A DNA stretch of 64,000 nucleotides from Alicycliphilus denitrificans_A (GCF_044792555.1 NZ_CP126238.1:4030001-4094000); one strand, 5' to 3'; shown: positions 44,001 through 52,176, counted from the first letter of the stretch. Numbers and translations are program-made. Notes: generated by a model not told the origin, from the sequence alone.

Positions 44001-44714
44001 GAAGTCCTCGGGCAGCACGATGCGCACGCGCTGCGGGTCCACCGAGATGCTGGCCGACGACTCCACCACCTCCTGCACCGTCTTCAGCCCCGACCACAGG
44101 CCCGAGAAACGGCTCATGGCAAAGGCGTGCAGGCCCATGTCCAGGATCTCCTGCACGCTCGATGGAAAGAACACCGGCAGACCGCAGGCCTTGAAGATAT
44201 GGTCGCTCTGGTGCGCGGCCGTGCTGCTCTTGCTGATGTGGTCGTCGCCGGCCACGGCGATCACGCCGCCATGGCGCGCCGTGCCGGCCATGTTGGCGTG
44301 CTTGAACACGTCGCAGCTGCGGTCCACGCCCGGCCCCTTGCCGTACCAGATGCCGAACACCCCGTCGTACTTCTTCTGCTCGGGGTACAGGTCCAGCTGC
44401 TGCGTGCCCCAGACGGCCGTGGCGCCCAGCTCCTCGTTCACGCCGGGCTGGAAGACGATGTGGTGCTCCGCCAGATGCTTGCGCGCGCCCCACAGCGCCT
44501 GGTCGTAGCCGCCCAGCGGCGAACCGCGGTAGCCGCTGATGAAGCCCGCGGTGTGCAGCCCCGCGGCCGCGTCGCGCTGGCGCTGCAGCATGGGCAGGCG
44601 CACCAGGGCCTGCACGCCGCTCATGAAGGCGCGCCCCTGCTCCAGGGTGTACTTATCCTCTAGGGTGACCGTCTCCAGCGCGCGGCGCACATGTTCGGGC
44701 AAGGGGGCATTCAT
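41085..44714 (-). CDS. Indolepyruvate ferredoxin oxidoreductase family protein (fused alpha/beta/gamma)
   Basis: A 1209-aa multidomain 2-oxoacid:ferredoxin oxidoreductase, which oxidatively decarboxylates aryl (or branched) 2-oxoacids to acyl-CoA. Order seen: pyrimidine-binding domain with FISGYRGSPLGGYDQALWGA (about 60); TPP domain containing WFCSGCPHNTS and GGEGVTWVGQAPFT; a cysteine cluster CEGCGDCSVQSNC then CNKDYSCVKGFCPSF, a ferredoxin-like Fe-S segment (about 690-745); and a gamma domain starting VVAGVGGTGVITIGSLLGMA. The C-terminal roughly 200 residues are the extra domain of this fused family. It diverges from an AsnC/Lrp gene, which suggests amino-acid control. Confidence 0.93.
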   Translation of the reverse strand: MNAPLPEHVRRALETVTLEDKYTLEQGRAFMSGVQALVRLPMLQRQRDAAAGLHTAGFISGYRGSPLGGYDQALWGARKHLAEHHIVFQPGVNEELGATAVWGTQQLDLYPEQKKYDGVFGIWYGKGPGVDRSCDVFKHANMAGTARHGGVIAVAGDDHISKSSTAAHQSDHIFKACGLPVFFPSSVQEILDMGLHAFAMSRFSGLWSGLKTVQEVVESSASISVDPQRVRIVLPEDFAMPPGGLHIRWPDAPLEQEARLMNYKWYAALAYVRANRLNYNVVQGPSDRFGLIASGKAYNDMRQALVDLGLDDATCRQLGIRVHKVNVVWPLEAGITRDFAQGLQEILVVEEKRQVIEYQIKEQLYNWRADVRPDVLGKFDEVEGDHSGGEWGMPNPSQNWLLRPQADLTPAIIAKAIARRLKKLGVPQDIAARMDQRLAVIAARERGLATKLADTGERMPWFCSGCPHNTSTRVPEGSRAVAGIGCHYMANWMPDRNTSTFTQMGGEGVTWVGQAPFTKDRHVFANLGDGTYFHSGLLAIRQAIAAGANITYKILYNDAVAMTGGQQVGERPEGHSVAQIAHSLRAEGVAKLVVVTDEPEKYHGRTHPANAARAGHPELLNDLPPGVQVFHRDELDRIQRELRDTPGCTALIYDQTCATEKRRRRKRGKLATPAKTVLINELVCEGCGDCSVQSNCLSVEPVETDFGRKRRINQNSCNKDYSCVKGFCPSFVTIEGGSLKKPKKEKRGELASLPPVPEPALPALDAAWGIVVAGVGGTGVITIGSLLGMAAHLEGKGVVTQDAAGLAQKGGSTWSHVQIARRPEDIHTTKVDTAKADLVIGCDPIVAANPATLAVMQPGRSFVALNTHGTPAAAFVHNPDWQFPAEGCEAAIAAAVGPELLGVFDAEQAASQLLGDSIYTNPLMLGYAWQKGRVPLSHAALMRAMELNGVQVQNNQAAFEWGRRCAHDLAAVQALFSSAQQAAQVIQFVKKPGLVEIVAKRVDFLTGYQNAAYAAEYQAFVDKVRAAEEKLGQGTRLAEAVARYLFKLMAYKDEYEVARLHTDAAFTQKIGDMFEGDYRIVHHLAPPATASKDDQGHPIKKAYGPWMRKALGLLAGLKGLRGTALDPFGRTEERRTERALIQEYRACIDELLTGLTAERLALAVEIARTPEDIRGYGHVKQRHLQAARKKWFALMDRWRAPAQVPRKTA

Positions 44715-44860
44715 GCTTTTGTCTCCGTGGGTGTTTTGTGTTGTTCGGCCTCATGGGCGCGGCGCATCGGCCGGTGGCGGGCGGGCACAGGCCATGGCGC
44801 GCAGTGTATGCTTTAGCTATTGATATGTGTTTGCTTTATTTGCCGTGTTTATCCGGATGC

Positions 44861-44877
44861 AGGAAAGAATCTTTCCT
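44861..44877. promoter_or_regulatory. Dyad in the divergent IOR/AsnC promoter region
   Basis: AGGAAAGA-A-TCTTTCCT, a perfect 8-bp dyad 14 bases before the AsnC-type start codon. A natural candidate for AsnC/Lrp autoregulation and IOR control; binding is inferred. Confidence 0.55.
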
Positions 44878-44891
44878 AAAACAATCAAAAA

Positions 44892-45398
44892 ATGGAAACT
44901 CTTGATAAATACGACCTGGCCATACTGGGCGAGCTGCAGCAGGACGCGCGCCTGACCAATGCCGAGCTGGCCCAGCGCGTGGGCCTGTCGGCCGCGCCCT
45001 GCTGGCGCCGCGTGCGCGCGCTGGAGGAGGCCGGCTTCATCCGCGGCTACCGCGCCGAGATCGATCGCCACAAGATCGGCCTGGGCGTGCTGGCCTTCGT
45101 GCGCCTGGATGCCGAGCGCAGCACGGGCGACCTGACGCGCACCATGGAGCAGGCCATAGCGCAGATTCCCGAGGTCGTGTCCTGCCACTACATCAGCGGC
45201 ACCGGCACCTTCGAGCTGCAGGTGGTGGCGCGCGACCTGGACAGCTTTTCGCAGTTCGCACGCACCGTGCTGCTGAACCTGCCCAACGTGAAGGACATGC
45301 ACACCAGCTTCTCGCTGGGCGAGGTCAAGGCCGGCGGGGCCCTGCCGCTGGCCCACCTGGAGCCGGCCAAGGCCGCTGCACGCGCCGGCACGGCCTGA
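44892..45398 (+). CDS. Lrp/AsnC family transcriptional regulator
   Basis: A 168-aa Lrp-type regulator. METLDKYDLAILGELQQDAR begins the HTH, with ELAQRVGLSAAPCWRRVRAL as the recognition region and EAGFIRGYRAEIDRHKIGL after it; the RAM domain has VVSCHYISGTGTFELQVVAR. It is divergent from the indolepyruvate oxidoreductase gene (177 bp apart), so it probably senses an aromatic or branched-chain amino acid and controls that gene. Confidence 0.9.
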   Translation: METLDKYDLAILGELQQDARLTNAELAQRVGLSAAPCWRRVRALEEAGFIRGYRAEIDRHKIGLGVLAFVRLDAERSTGDLTRTMEQAIAQIPEVVSCHYISGTGTFELQVVARDLDSFSQFARTVLLNLPNVKDMHTSFSLGEVKAGGALPLAHLEPAKAAARAGTA

Positions 45399-45401
45399 AA
45401 C

Positions 45402-45462
45402 ATCGCTATCAATTACATTGCTTCTTGCGCTTTACAGACAAGCGTTTGAGTCGTTTTTAAAC
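45402..45462 (-). repeat. Dispersed intergenic repeat, copy H
   Basis: Reverse orientation: CGCTATCAATTACATTGCTT, CTTGCGCTTTACAGACAAGC, GTTTGAGTCGTTTTTAAAC. It lies between the AsnC-type gene and the MFS gene; the longest MFS reading frame begins inside it, which argues against that upstream start. Confidence 0.7.
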
Positions 45463-45501
45463 CTGAATTTCCGAGCGCCACCAGTGGCTGCCGGACCAGC
45501 C

Positions 45502-47268
45502 ATGGCGCGACCGATCCATCCCCGCGACAATGCTGAACCCATGCCGCCACCACCAGCTTCCGACAGCGGGCCCCAGGCCCCGACCGCCGCCGTCCCTCCC
45601 GATGCAGCGCCGGATACGCCCAACTACGCCTCGGACATTGCCGACGCCGCCGAGGCCGCGGCCGCCGCGGCGCTCAAGAGCAGCGCCGCGCAGCGCTCGG
45701 ACACCTCGGCGCTGGCGCCCCTGTCGGTGCCGGTGTTCCGCATGCTCTGGCTCACCTGGGTGGTGGCCAACATCTGCACCTGGATGAACGATGTCGCCGC
45801 CGCCTGGCTCATGACCTCGCTGACCACCTCGCCCACGCTGGTGGCGCTGGTGCAGACGGCCTCCACCCTGCCGGTGTTCCTGCTGGGACTGCCCAGCGGG
45901 GCACTGGCCGACATCCTGGACCGGCGGCGCTACTTCATGTTCACCCAGTTCTGGGTGGCCGCCGTGGCGGTGCTGCTGTGCGTGGCCGTGCTGCTGGGTG
46001 GCCTGAACGCCTATCTGCTGCTGGGCCTGATCTTCATCAACGGCATCGGCCTGGCCATGCGCTGGCCGGTGTTTGCCGCCATCGTGCCCGAGCTGGTGGA
46101 GCGCCACCAGCTGCCCGCGGCGCTGGCGCTCAACGGCGTGGCGCTGAACGCCTCGCGCATCGTCGGCCCGCTGGTGGCGGGCGCCATCATCGCCAGCGCC
46201 GGCAGCGCCTGGGTATTCGTGCTCAATGCCGTGCTGTCGCTGCTGGCCGGCTTCACCATCATGCGCTGGCGGCGCCAGCACACCCCCAGCCCACTGGGGC
46301 GCGAACGCCTGTTCAGCGCCATGCGCGTGGGCTTGCAGTTCGTGCGCGAGTCGCCGCGCATGCGCGCCGTGCTCTGGCGCATCACCGTCTTCTTCCTGCA
46401 CTCCACCGCCCTGCTGGCGCTGCTGCCCCTGCTGGCGCGCGAGCTGGACGGCGGCGGCGCCGGCACCTTCACCGTGCTGCTGGCCGCCATGGGCGCCGGG
46501 GCGGTGAGCGCGGCGCTGTTCATACCGCGCCTGCGCCAGATGATGTCGGCGGACGCGCTGGTGCTGCGCGGCACCCTGGTGCATGCGCTAGGCATGGGGC
46601 TGGTGGCGGTCGCGCCCTCGGTGTACGTGGCGGTGCCCGCCATGGTGCTGGCCGGCGCGGCCTGGGTCAGCACCGCCAACTCGCTCACCGTCCGGGCCCA
46701 GCTGGCGCTGCCCAACTGGGTACGGGCGCGTGGCATGTCGATCTTCCAGATGTCCATCATGGGCGCCATGGCCACCGGCGCCGCGCTATGGGGGCAAGTG
46801 GCGGGCATGAGCAGCGTGCATGTCAGCGTGGGGCTGGCCGCAGTGACCGGCGTGCTGGCCATGGTCCTGGTGCTGCGCCTGGTGCGTGACCGCCATGGCG
46901 ACGAAGACCTGAGCCCCTCGCGCGCCTTCAAGGTGCCCCAGGCCGAAACCACGCCGGACGCCGGCCTGCGCCTGGTCACGAGCATCGAGTACCTGATCCA
47001 CCCGCCACGCGCGGCGGAGTTTCGCGCCGTGATGCAGGAAAGCCGCCGCGCACGCCTGCGCCAGGGCGCCCTGAGCTGGGAGCTGCAGCACGACATCGTC
47101 GACCCGCGCCGCTACGTGGAGCGCATCGTGGACGAGTCCTGGACCGAGCACCTGCGTCGCTTCGACCGCGTCACGGCCTCCGACGTGGCGCTACGTGACC
47201 GCAAGAACGCCTTCCATGTGGGCGATGCGCCGCCCGTGGTGTCGCGCTACGTGGTCGAGGGCGATTGA
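45502..47268 (+). CDS. MFS transporter (EntS/MFS_3 type) with C-terminal ferredoxin-like domain
   Basis: 588 aa from ATG 45502; ATG 45541 is also possible, and the longer frame to 45418 lies in a repeat. After a Pro/Ala-rich cytoplasmic lead (about 70 aa), VFRMLWLTWVVANICTWMND starts a 12-helix exporter of the EntS/DUF894 class; ALADILDRRRYF is the family's loop 2-3 motif. Residues about 490-588 (SIEYLIHPPRAAEFRAVMQE, SRRARLRQGALSWELQHDI and VERIVDESWTEHLRRFDRVT) form a soluble ABM/dimeric alpha-beta-barrel-like domain fused to the transporter. Such fusions are known in this family; the exported compound is unknown. Confidence 0.85.
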   Translation: MARPIHPRDNAEPMPPPPASDSGPQAPTAAVPPDAAPDTPNYASDIADAAEAAAAAALKSSAAQRSDTSALAPLSVPVFRMLWLTWVVANICTWMNDVAAAWLMTSLTTSPTLVALVQTASTLPVFLLGLPSGALADILDRRRYFMFTQFWVAAVAVLLCVAVLLGGLNAYLLLGLIFINGIGLAMRWPVFAAIVPELVERHQLPAALALNGVALNASRIVGPLVAGAIIASAGSAWVFVLNAVLSLLAGFTIMRWRRQHTPSPLGRERLFSAMRVGLQFVRESPRMRAVLWRITVFFLHSTALLALLPLLARELDGGGAGTFTVLLAAMGAGAVSAALFIPRLRQMMSADALVLRGTLVHALGMGLVAVAPSVYVAVPAMVLAGAAWVSTANSLTVRAQLALPNWVRARGMSIFQMSIMGAMATGAALWGQVAGMSSVHVSVGLAAVTGVLAMVLVLRLVRDRHGDEDLSPSRAFKVPQAETTPDAGLRLVTSIEYLIHPPRAAEFRAVMQESRRARLRQGALSWELQHDIVDPRRYVERIVDESWTEHLRRFDRVTASDVALRDRKNAFHVGDAPPVVSRYVVEGD

Positions 47269-47270
47269 GG

Positions 47271-47330
47271 TGCTCTTCTATCGATAGCTGCCTGCGCTTG
47301 CCATTAGGTTATTTCAAGCACATTTACGAT
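47271..47330 (-). repeat. Dispersed intergenic repeat, copy I
   Basis: Reverse orientation: TGCTCTTCTATCGATAGCTG, CCTGCGCTTGCCATTAGGTT, ATTTCAAGCAC. It lies between the convergent MFS and mltA genes; the second half of the palindrome is eroded. Confidence 0.65.
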
Positions 47331-47376
47331 TGAAACGACCTGACGGCATGCGTCAGAAGCTGCATTTTCAATAGCA

Positions 47377-48522
47377 TCATCTCGGCCACAGGGCCCACAG
47401 ACGCAGGTTCTGCTTCAGGCGCCCGGCGATGTCGCCCGCCTCCTGGCCCCAGCCCGTGAAATAGTCGGCGCGCACGGCGCCCAGGATGGCGCTGCCCGTG
47501 TCCTGCGCCAGCACCAGGCGCGACAGCTGGGCCGTGGGCCCGCTGGAGGCCAGCCACACGGGCGTGCCGTAGGGGATGCTCTGGCGGTCCACGGCGATCG
47601 AGCGCCCGGGCGTGAGCGGCACGCCCTGCGCGCCCTTGGGGCCGAAGGCGGCATCCAGCGCATCCAGCGGCTCCTCGCGGAAGAACACATAGCGCGGGTT
47701 GGACCACAGCATCTCGTTCACGCGCTGCGGGTTTTGCGCCACCCAGGCGCTGATGCCGGGCCAGGTGGCGTCGCGCACCAGGCCCTGGTCCAGCAGCCAC
47801 TTGCCCACGCTCCTGTAGGGCTGGTCGTTGGTGCCGGCATAGGCCAGGCGCACCAGGCGCTGGCTGCCGTCGGCCTCCTGCACGCGCAGCCGGCCCGAGC
47901 CCTGGATGTGCAGCACCAGGGCCTCGACCGGGTCGCGCACCCAGGCGATGGCGCGGCCGGCCAGCTGCGCCTGCGCCTCGCGCAGGGTCTCGATCTGCTG
48001 GCGCGTGTACCAGGGTTTGCGCGTTGCCAGATCGGCCGGAGGCGCATACAAAGGCACACCAAAGCCATTGCCCGGCTGGCGCGCGGCGTCCAGATACGGC
48101 TCGAAATAGCCGGTGAGCAGGCCGTCGGCGCTGCCCTCCAGCGACTCGATGCGATAGGGCTGCAGGCGCTGCATGATCCAGCCGCGCTGCTCCCCGGGGC
48201 TGGCGATGCTCAGGCGGCGCACGTCGCCGCACAGCGGCGCAAAGGCCGGCGCCGGACGCTCGCAGCTGCGCAGCCAGGCGTTCCAGGCCTCGTGCAGGGC
48301 ATCGGCGTCAAAGCCGGGCAGCTCGCTCCAGGCCACGGGCACCCAGCGGCTCTTGGCCTGCGTGAGCGTGCCCGGCACGGCCACGGGCGCAGCCGGCGCG
48401 GGCGCCGGCCGCGCGGACGGTGCGGTCGGCGCAGGCGGGGCGACAGGCACGGGCGTGGAGCAGGCCGCCAGGATTCCTACAATCAGTGCGGTAACAAGCA
48501 GGCGCGGGAGACAAACATTCAT
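47377..48522 (-). CDS. mltA: Membrane-bound lytic murein transglycosylase A
   Basis: A 381-aa outer-membrane lipoprotein that cleaves peptidoglycan to 1,6-anhydromuramoyl products. The signal MNVCLPRLLVTALIVGILAA is followed by the lipobox Cys (LAAC). A Pro/Ala linker leads to LLTGYFEPYLDAARQPGNGF and VALVLHIQGSGRLRV-like sequence (EALVLHIQGSGRLRVQEADG). The catalytic stretch LVLAQDTGSAILGAVRADYF, FTGWG, contains the catalytic Asp. The start at 48522 overlaps, on the opposite strand, the ATG of a small membrane peptide. Confidence 0.93.
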   Translation of the reverse strand: MNVCLPRLLVTALIVGILAACSTPVPVAPPAPTAPSARPAPAPAAPVAVPGTLTQAKSRWVPVAWSELPGFDADALHEAWNAWLRSCERPAPAFAPLCGDVRRLSIASPGEQRGWIMQRLQPYRIESLEGSADGLLTGYFEPYLDAARQPGNGFGVPLYAPPADLATRKPWYTRQQIETLREAQAQLAGRAIAWVRDPVEALVLHIQGSGRLRVQEADGSQRLVRLAYAGTNDQPYRSVGKWLLDQGLVRDATWPGISAWVAQNPQRVNEMLWSNPRYVFFREEPLDALDAAFGPKGAQGVPLTPGRSIAVDRQSIPYGTPVWLASSGPTAQLSRLVLAQDTGSAILGAVRADYFTGWGQEAGDIAGRLKQNLRLWALWPR

Positions 48523-48643
48523 GGGGCTGATTTTGCTTGAGGCGCTGCTGGCGCTGGTGATCCTGGTCGCAATTGTCTGGTGGACCATGTTCTCGGGCCG
48601 CAAGCGCGGCGAGCCGCCGTCCTCCCCGGACAACGAGGATTGA
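48521..48643 (+). CDS. 40-aa single-helix membrane peptide (hypothetical)
   Basis: MGLILLEALLALVILVAIVW then WTMFSGRKRGEPPSSPDNED: one strong hydrophobic helix followed by a positively charged turn and acidic tail, the composition of a real small inner-membrane protein (N-out or N-in not decided). GGGAG lies 11 bases before the ATG. Its start codon overlaps the divergent mltA start by two bases, so its 5' region would lie within mltA. No family is recognised; expression is unproven. Confidence 0.4.
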   Translation: MGLILLEALLALVILVAIVWWTMFSGRKRGEPPSSPDNED

Positions 48644-48753
48644 CCATGGTTGGCGCCCGCCAGGCCCCGCCCGGCACCAAGTCTTACAGCCGGCGCCGGT
48701 CGCAGCGGCTACGCTTGCAGGCGATGAACATCCATGCCTACAAGGAGCGTCAC

Positions 48754-49398
48754 ATGCGCCACTCTCTTCTCATCATCAGTACCGCCGCCGCCGTCCTGCT
48801 GACCACCGGCTGCGCCGAAATGTCCGACACCCAGCGCCGCACGGCCATGGGCGCCGGCGCGGGCGCCCTGGGCGGCGCCGCCATCGGCGCCATGTCCGGC
48901 AACGCGGGCCGGGGCGCCGTGATCGGTGCGGGCGTGGGCGCTTTAGGCACCTACATCTGGTCGCAGCACATGGAGAAGCAGAAGCAGGAGATGCAGGCCG
49001 CCACGCAGGGCACGGGCGTGACGGTGTCGCAGACGGCGGACAACCAGCTCAAGCTCGATATCCCCAGCGACATCTCGTTCGCCACCAACCGCGCGGACAT
49101 CGAGGCCAACTTCCGCCCCATCCTGGACCGCTTTGCCGAGGGGCTGCGCAACAACCCGAATGCCGAGGTGCGCATCGTCGGCCACACCGACGCCACGGGC
49201 AGCGACGCCATCAACAACCCGCTGTCGCTGGACCGCGCCGAGAGCACGCGCAACTACCTCACGGCCCGCGGCGTGAACGGCACGCGCATCCAGGTCGAGG
49301 GCCGCGGCTCACGCGAGCCCATTGCCAGCAACGCCACGGCCGATGGCCGCGCACGCAACCGCCGCGTGGAGATCTACGTCGGTGAAAGACAGGGCTGA
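48754..49398 (+). CDS. OmpA-family lipoprotein with glycine zipper
   Basis: A 214-aa peptidoglycan-associated lipoprotein. ATG 48754 follows AGGAG by 7 nt; signal MRHSLLIISTAAAVLLTTGC with lipobox TTGC. A glycine-zipper stretch (GAGAGALGGAAIGAMSG, then GAVIGAGVGALGTYIW) at about 35-70 resembles YfgG/YiaD. The OmpA C-terminal domain (about 95-210) has ISFATNRADIEANFRPILD and IVGHTDATGSDAINNPLSLD, then RAESTRNYL, with the Asp and Arg that bind diaminopimelate. It resembles YiaD. Role: anchoring outer membrane to peptidoglycan. Confidence 0.92.
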   Translation: MRHSLLIISTAAAVLLTTGCAEMSDTQRRTAMGAGAGALGGAAIGAMSGNAGRGAVIGAGVGALGTYIWSQHMEKQKQEMQAATQGTGVTVSQTADNQLKLDIPSDISFATNRADIEANFRPILDRFAEGLRNNPNAEVRIVGHTDATGSDAINNPLSLDRAESTRNYLTARGVNGTRIQVEGRGSREPIASNATADGRARNRRVEIYVGERQG

Positions 49399-49399
49399 A

Positions 49400-49449
49400 A
49401 GGGCTTAAACCCTTGCCAGTCAAGCGCTGACAGCTATCAAAAATACCCT
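49400..49449 (+). repeat. Dispersed intergenic repeat, copy J
   Basis: GGGCTTAAACCCTTGCCAGT, CAAGCGCTGACAGCTATCAA, AAATACC. It lies between the convergent OmpA-type and FixJ-type genes. Confidence 0.7.
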
Positions 49450-50095
49450 ACGCCTGCGGCGCGGCGCGCAACAGGTTGGCCAGCTCCACCGCCGACTTGA
49501 CCTGCATCTTGTCGAACACGCGCGCGCGGTGCACCTCCACCGTGCGCACGCTGATGTCGAGCTGGTCGGCGATCAGCTTGTTGGGCAGGCCCTCGACCAC
49601 CAGGCGCATCACGTCACGCTCGCGCTCGGTCAGCTCGGCCAGCCGGTCCTGCAGCTGGTGGCGCGTGCGGCAGGCCTCGATGTGCTGCGCCGACAGTTCC
49701 AGCGCCGCCTGCACCCGGTCCACGAGCTGGTTGTCCGAGAACGGCTTCTCGCAGAAGTCGAAGGCACCGCGTTTGACCGTGGCCACGGCCGTGGGCACGT
49801 CGGCGTGGCCGGTCAAAAAGATCACCGGCATGCCGGCGGTATCGCCGCGCGCCACCATGTTGTCGAACAGGGCCAGGCCGCTCATGCCGGGCATGCGCAC
49901 GTCCAGCAGCAGGCAGCAGGGCTGGCGCAGGGCCAGGCCGCGCGTGGCGCGCTCGGCCAGCATGAGCTCGAAGGCCTCGGCGCTGGCGTAGGCCTCGCTG
50001 AACACGCGGCGCGAGCGCAGCAGCCAGGCCAGCGCCTCGCGCACCTCGGCGTCGTCGTCCACGATGTACACGGTGGCGTTGGCGGTGGGCTCCAT
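49448..50095 (-). CDS. Response regulator, FixJ/NarL type
   Basis: A 215-aa two-domain regulator. Receiver: TVYIVDDDAEVREALAWLL, phospho-acceptor Asp in CLLLDVRMPGMSGLALFD (about 61), FLTGHADVPTAVATVKRGAF and DFCEKPFSDNQL (conserved Lys). The LuxR-type HTH is LTERERDVMRLVVEGLPNKL, IADQLDISVRTVEVHRARVF. ATG 50095 shares one base with the kinase stop (TGATG). It is the output of the kinase encoded just upstream. Confidence 0.92.
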   Translation of the reverse strand: MEPTANATVYIVDDDAEVREALAWLLRSRRVFSEAYASAEAFELMLAERATRGLALRQPCCLLLDVRMPGMSGLALFDNMVARGDTAGMPVIFLTGHADVPTAVATVKRGAFDFCEKPFSDNQLVDRVQAALELSAQHIEACRTRHQLQDRLAELTERERDVMRLVVEGLPNKLIADQLDISVRTVEVHRARVFDKMQVKSAVELANLLRAAPQA

Positions 50096-52176
50096 CAGTC
50101 GTCGGCTTCCTGAAATGCGGGCAGGGTAAAGGTGAATACGGTACCACGCGGCTGGCGCTCTGCATGGTCCAGAAAGCCGCCATGCTGCTCCACCACGGTA
50201 CGGCACAGGCTCAGGCCCAGGCCCAGGCCCATGCCCTCGGCGCGCGTGGTGTAGAACGGCGTGAACAGGTGCTCTGCCACGTCCTGCGGTATGCCGACGC
50301 CCATGTCGGCCACGGAAAACTCCAGCCAACCCCTGGCGGCATTGGAGGCCGCGCGGCGCACGCGCAGGTCCAGGATGCGCGGGTGGATCTGCGGGTCATC
50401 CATGGCCTGCATGGCATTGCGCGCCAGGTTCAGCAGCACCTGCTCGACCATGGTGCGGTCGCACAGCACGGCGGGCAGGCCCGGCCTGATGTCCAGCAGC
50501 ACGCGCACGCCGATCTTGTGCGCCTGCAGCCGTATCAGCGGCAGCACGGCATCGAACAGCTCCTGCGCCGTGACCGACTCGCGCGACTGATCGCGCCGGC
50601 GCACGAAATCATGCACGCTCTTGATGACGCGGCCCGCACGCTCGGCCTGCTGCGCAATGCGCTGCACCCCCACGCGCAGGTCGGCCAAATCCTGCGGCGA
50701 CGGCGGCTGCGACGCCTGCGCCGAGCCCAGCAGGTTCAGCGAACCCGTGGCGTAGCTGGCAATGGCCGCCAGTGGCTGGTTCAGTTCGTGGCTCAGCAGC
50801 GAGGCCATCTCGCCCACGGTGGCCAGCCGCGCCGTGGCCTGCAGGCGCTCCTGCGTGGTGCGCGAGAGCTCCTCCACGCGGCGCTGCTCGGTCACGTCGA
50901 GGAACGAGCCCATCCAGCCCGTGTGCAGGCCCTGGGCGTTGATCAGCGGTGCCTCGTAGATCATCACCGACAGGCGCGTGCCATCCTTGCGCATGAAGGT
51001 CGCTTCATAGCCCTCGCGCGGCGGATCGTTGCGGCCCGCCATGCGCACGCTCTGGCGCTCAGCATATTCCCGGGCATGCTCCGGGGGCCAATACGGCGGC
51101 GAGACCTGGCCCACCAGCTCGGCCGCCGAAAACCCCACCATGTCGCAAAAGGCCGGGTTCACATAGGTGATGCAGCCATTGATGTCGCGCGCGCGCAGGC
51201 CGGTGACCAGCGAATCCTCCATGGTCTTGCGAAACGCCAGCGCCTCGCCCAGGTCACGCTCGGCGCTCAGGCGGCGCCGGTTGTCGCGCACCAGCACCAC
51301 CAGCACCGACACCAGGGCAATCGACATGGCCGTGACCAGCGCCGTGAGCACGTTGGGAAAGACGCTGGGCGCGGCATGCCAGCCGTCCATGCGCAAGATC
51401 AGCGTATTGCCCGGCAGGTCGAACAGCTGCTGCGCCGTGAACATGCGCGTGCCGCGGCGCGTGGCGCCCACCATGGCCAGGCGTGTGCCGTCGGCCTCGG
51501 TGAACGACACCTCCTGCGTGCGCCGCATCCCGGGCGCCACCAGGTCCTGCAGCACGGTCTGCAGCGAGTAGGTGGCAACGACGAAGCCGCGTGCCTGCCC
51601 ATCGTTGACCAGCGGCAGGCAGACCTCCATCATCTCGGCGCCCACGCCCTCCGGCAGGGGCTGGAAGTAGCTGCTGGAGTAGGACGGCCCGGTGATGCGC
51701 CGTGCGTTGGTGCAGGCCAGCGCGGTTTCGGAATGCATGCTGGCGCCCATGGCCGGGTCGCGGTGCTGCGGACGGTAGGGCGATTCGGCATGGGCACGCA
51801 GCTGCAGCAGGCTGTCGCGCCACTCTATGCGCACCAGTTCGCGGTGCGCGGCGAGCAGCACCGCCGCGCGGCTCTCCCACGAGGCCAGGTCCGGATCGCC
51901 CGCCTGCAGCGCCTGCAGGTTCTGCAGGTTGTGCGCAAAGGCATTGCGTATGTCGGACACGGCATCCGCCGTGTCGCGCTCGAGCCGGGTTTGCACCTCG
52001 CCCGCCTCATAACGGCCGGCCAGCCACACCTGCGTGACCAGCATGCCGGCCACCAGCACGACCAGCAGCGCCCACAGCGACCAGCGCCGCCATGCCCCCG
52101 CCCAGCGGCGCCAGCGCCGCGGCAGCTGGCCCAGCGGCTGATCGGTGACGGCATCCTCCTCGTAGTGCATATTCAC
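50095..52176 (-). CDS. PAS sensor histidine kinase (FixL/DctB-like)
   Basis: A 693-aa membrane kinase. Helix 1 at about 33-53 (LWALLVVLVAGMLVTQVWLA), a periplasmic sensor region of about 220 aa, helix 2 at about 276-297. A PAS domain (INGCITYVNPAFCDMVGFSA) with PAC follows, then HisKA MASLLSHELNQPLAAIASYA, the SHELNQPLAAI form of FixL/DctB/TodS kinases. The ATPase domain has EQVLLNLARNAMQAMDD and GMGLGLGLSLCRTVVEQHGG. The start is GTG 52176, overlapping the nitrilase-family stop (GTGA), or ATG 52170. The signal is unknown. Confidence 0.92.
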   Translation of the reverse strand: MNMHYEEDAVTDQPLGQLPRRWRRWAGAWRRWSLWALLVVLVAGMLVTQVWLAGRYEAGEVQTRLERDTADAVSDIRNAFAHNLQNLQALQAGDPDLASWESRAAVLLAAHRELVRIEWRDSLLQLRAHAESPYRPQHRDPAMGASMHSETALACTNARRITGPSYSSSYFQPLPEGVGAEMMEVCLPLVNDGQARGFVVATYSLQTVLQDLVAPGMRRTQEVSFTEADGTRLAMVGATRRGTRMFTAQQLFDLPGNTLILRMDGWHAAPSVFPNVLTALVTAMSIALVSVLVVLVRDNRRRLSAERDLGEALAFRKTMEDSLVTGLRARDINGCITYVNPAFCDMVGFSAAELVGQVSPPYWPPEHAREYAERQSVRMAGRNDPPREGYEATFMRKDGTRLSVMIYEAPLINAQGLHTGWMGSFLDVTEQRRVEELSRTTQERLQATARLATVGEMASLLSHELNQPLAAIASYATGSLNLLGSAQASQPPSPQDLADLRVGVQRIAQQAERAGRVIKSVHDFVRRRDQSRESVTAQELFDAVLPLIRLQAHKIGVRVLLDIRPGLPAVLCDRTMVEQVLLNLARNAMQAMDDPQIHPRILDLRVRRAASNAARGWLEFSVADMGVGIPQDVAEHLFTPFYTTRAEGMGLGLGLSLCRTVVEQHGGFLDHAERQPRGTVFTFTLPAFQEADD

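Noticed and set aside
45418..45501. Longer N-terminus for the MFS exporter
   Set aside because: These codons fall in the dispersed repeat and there is no ribosome site; a later ATG is preferred.
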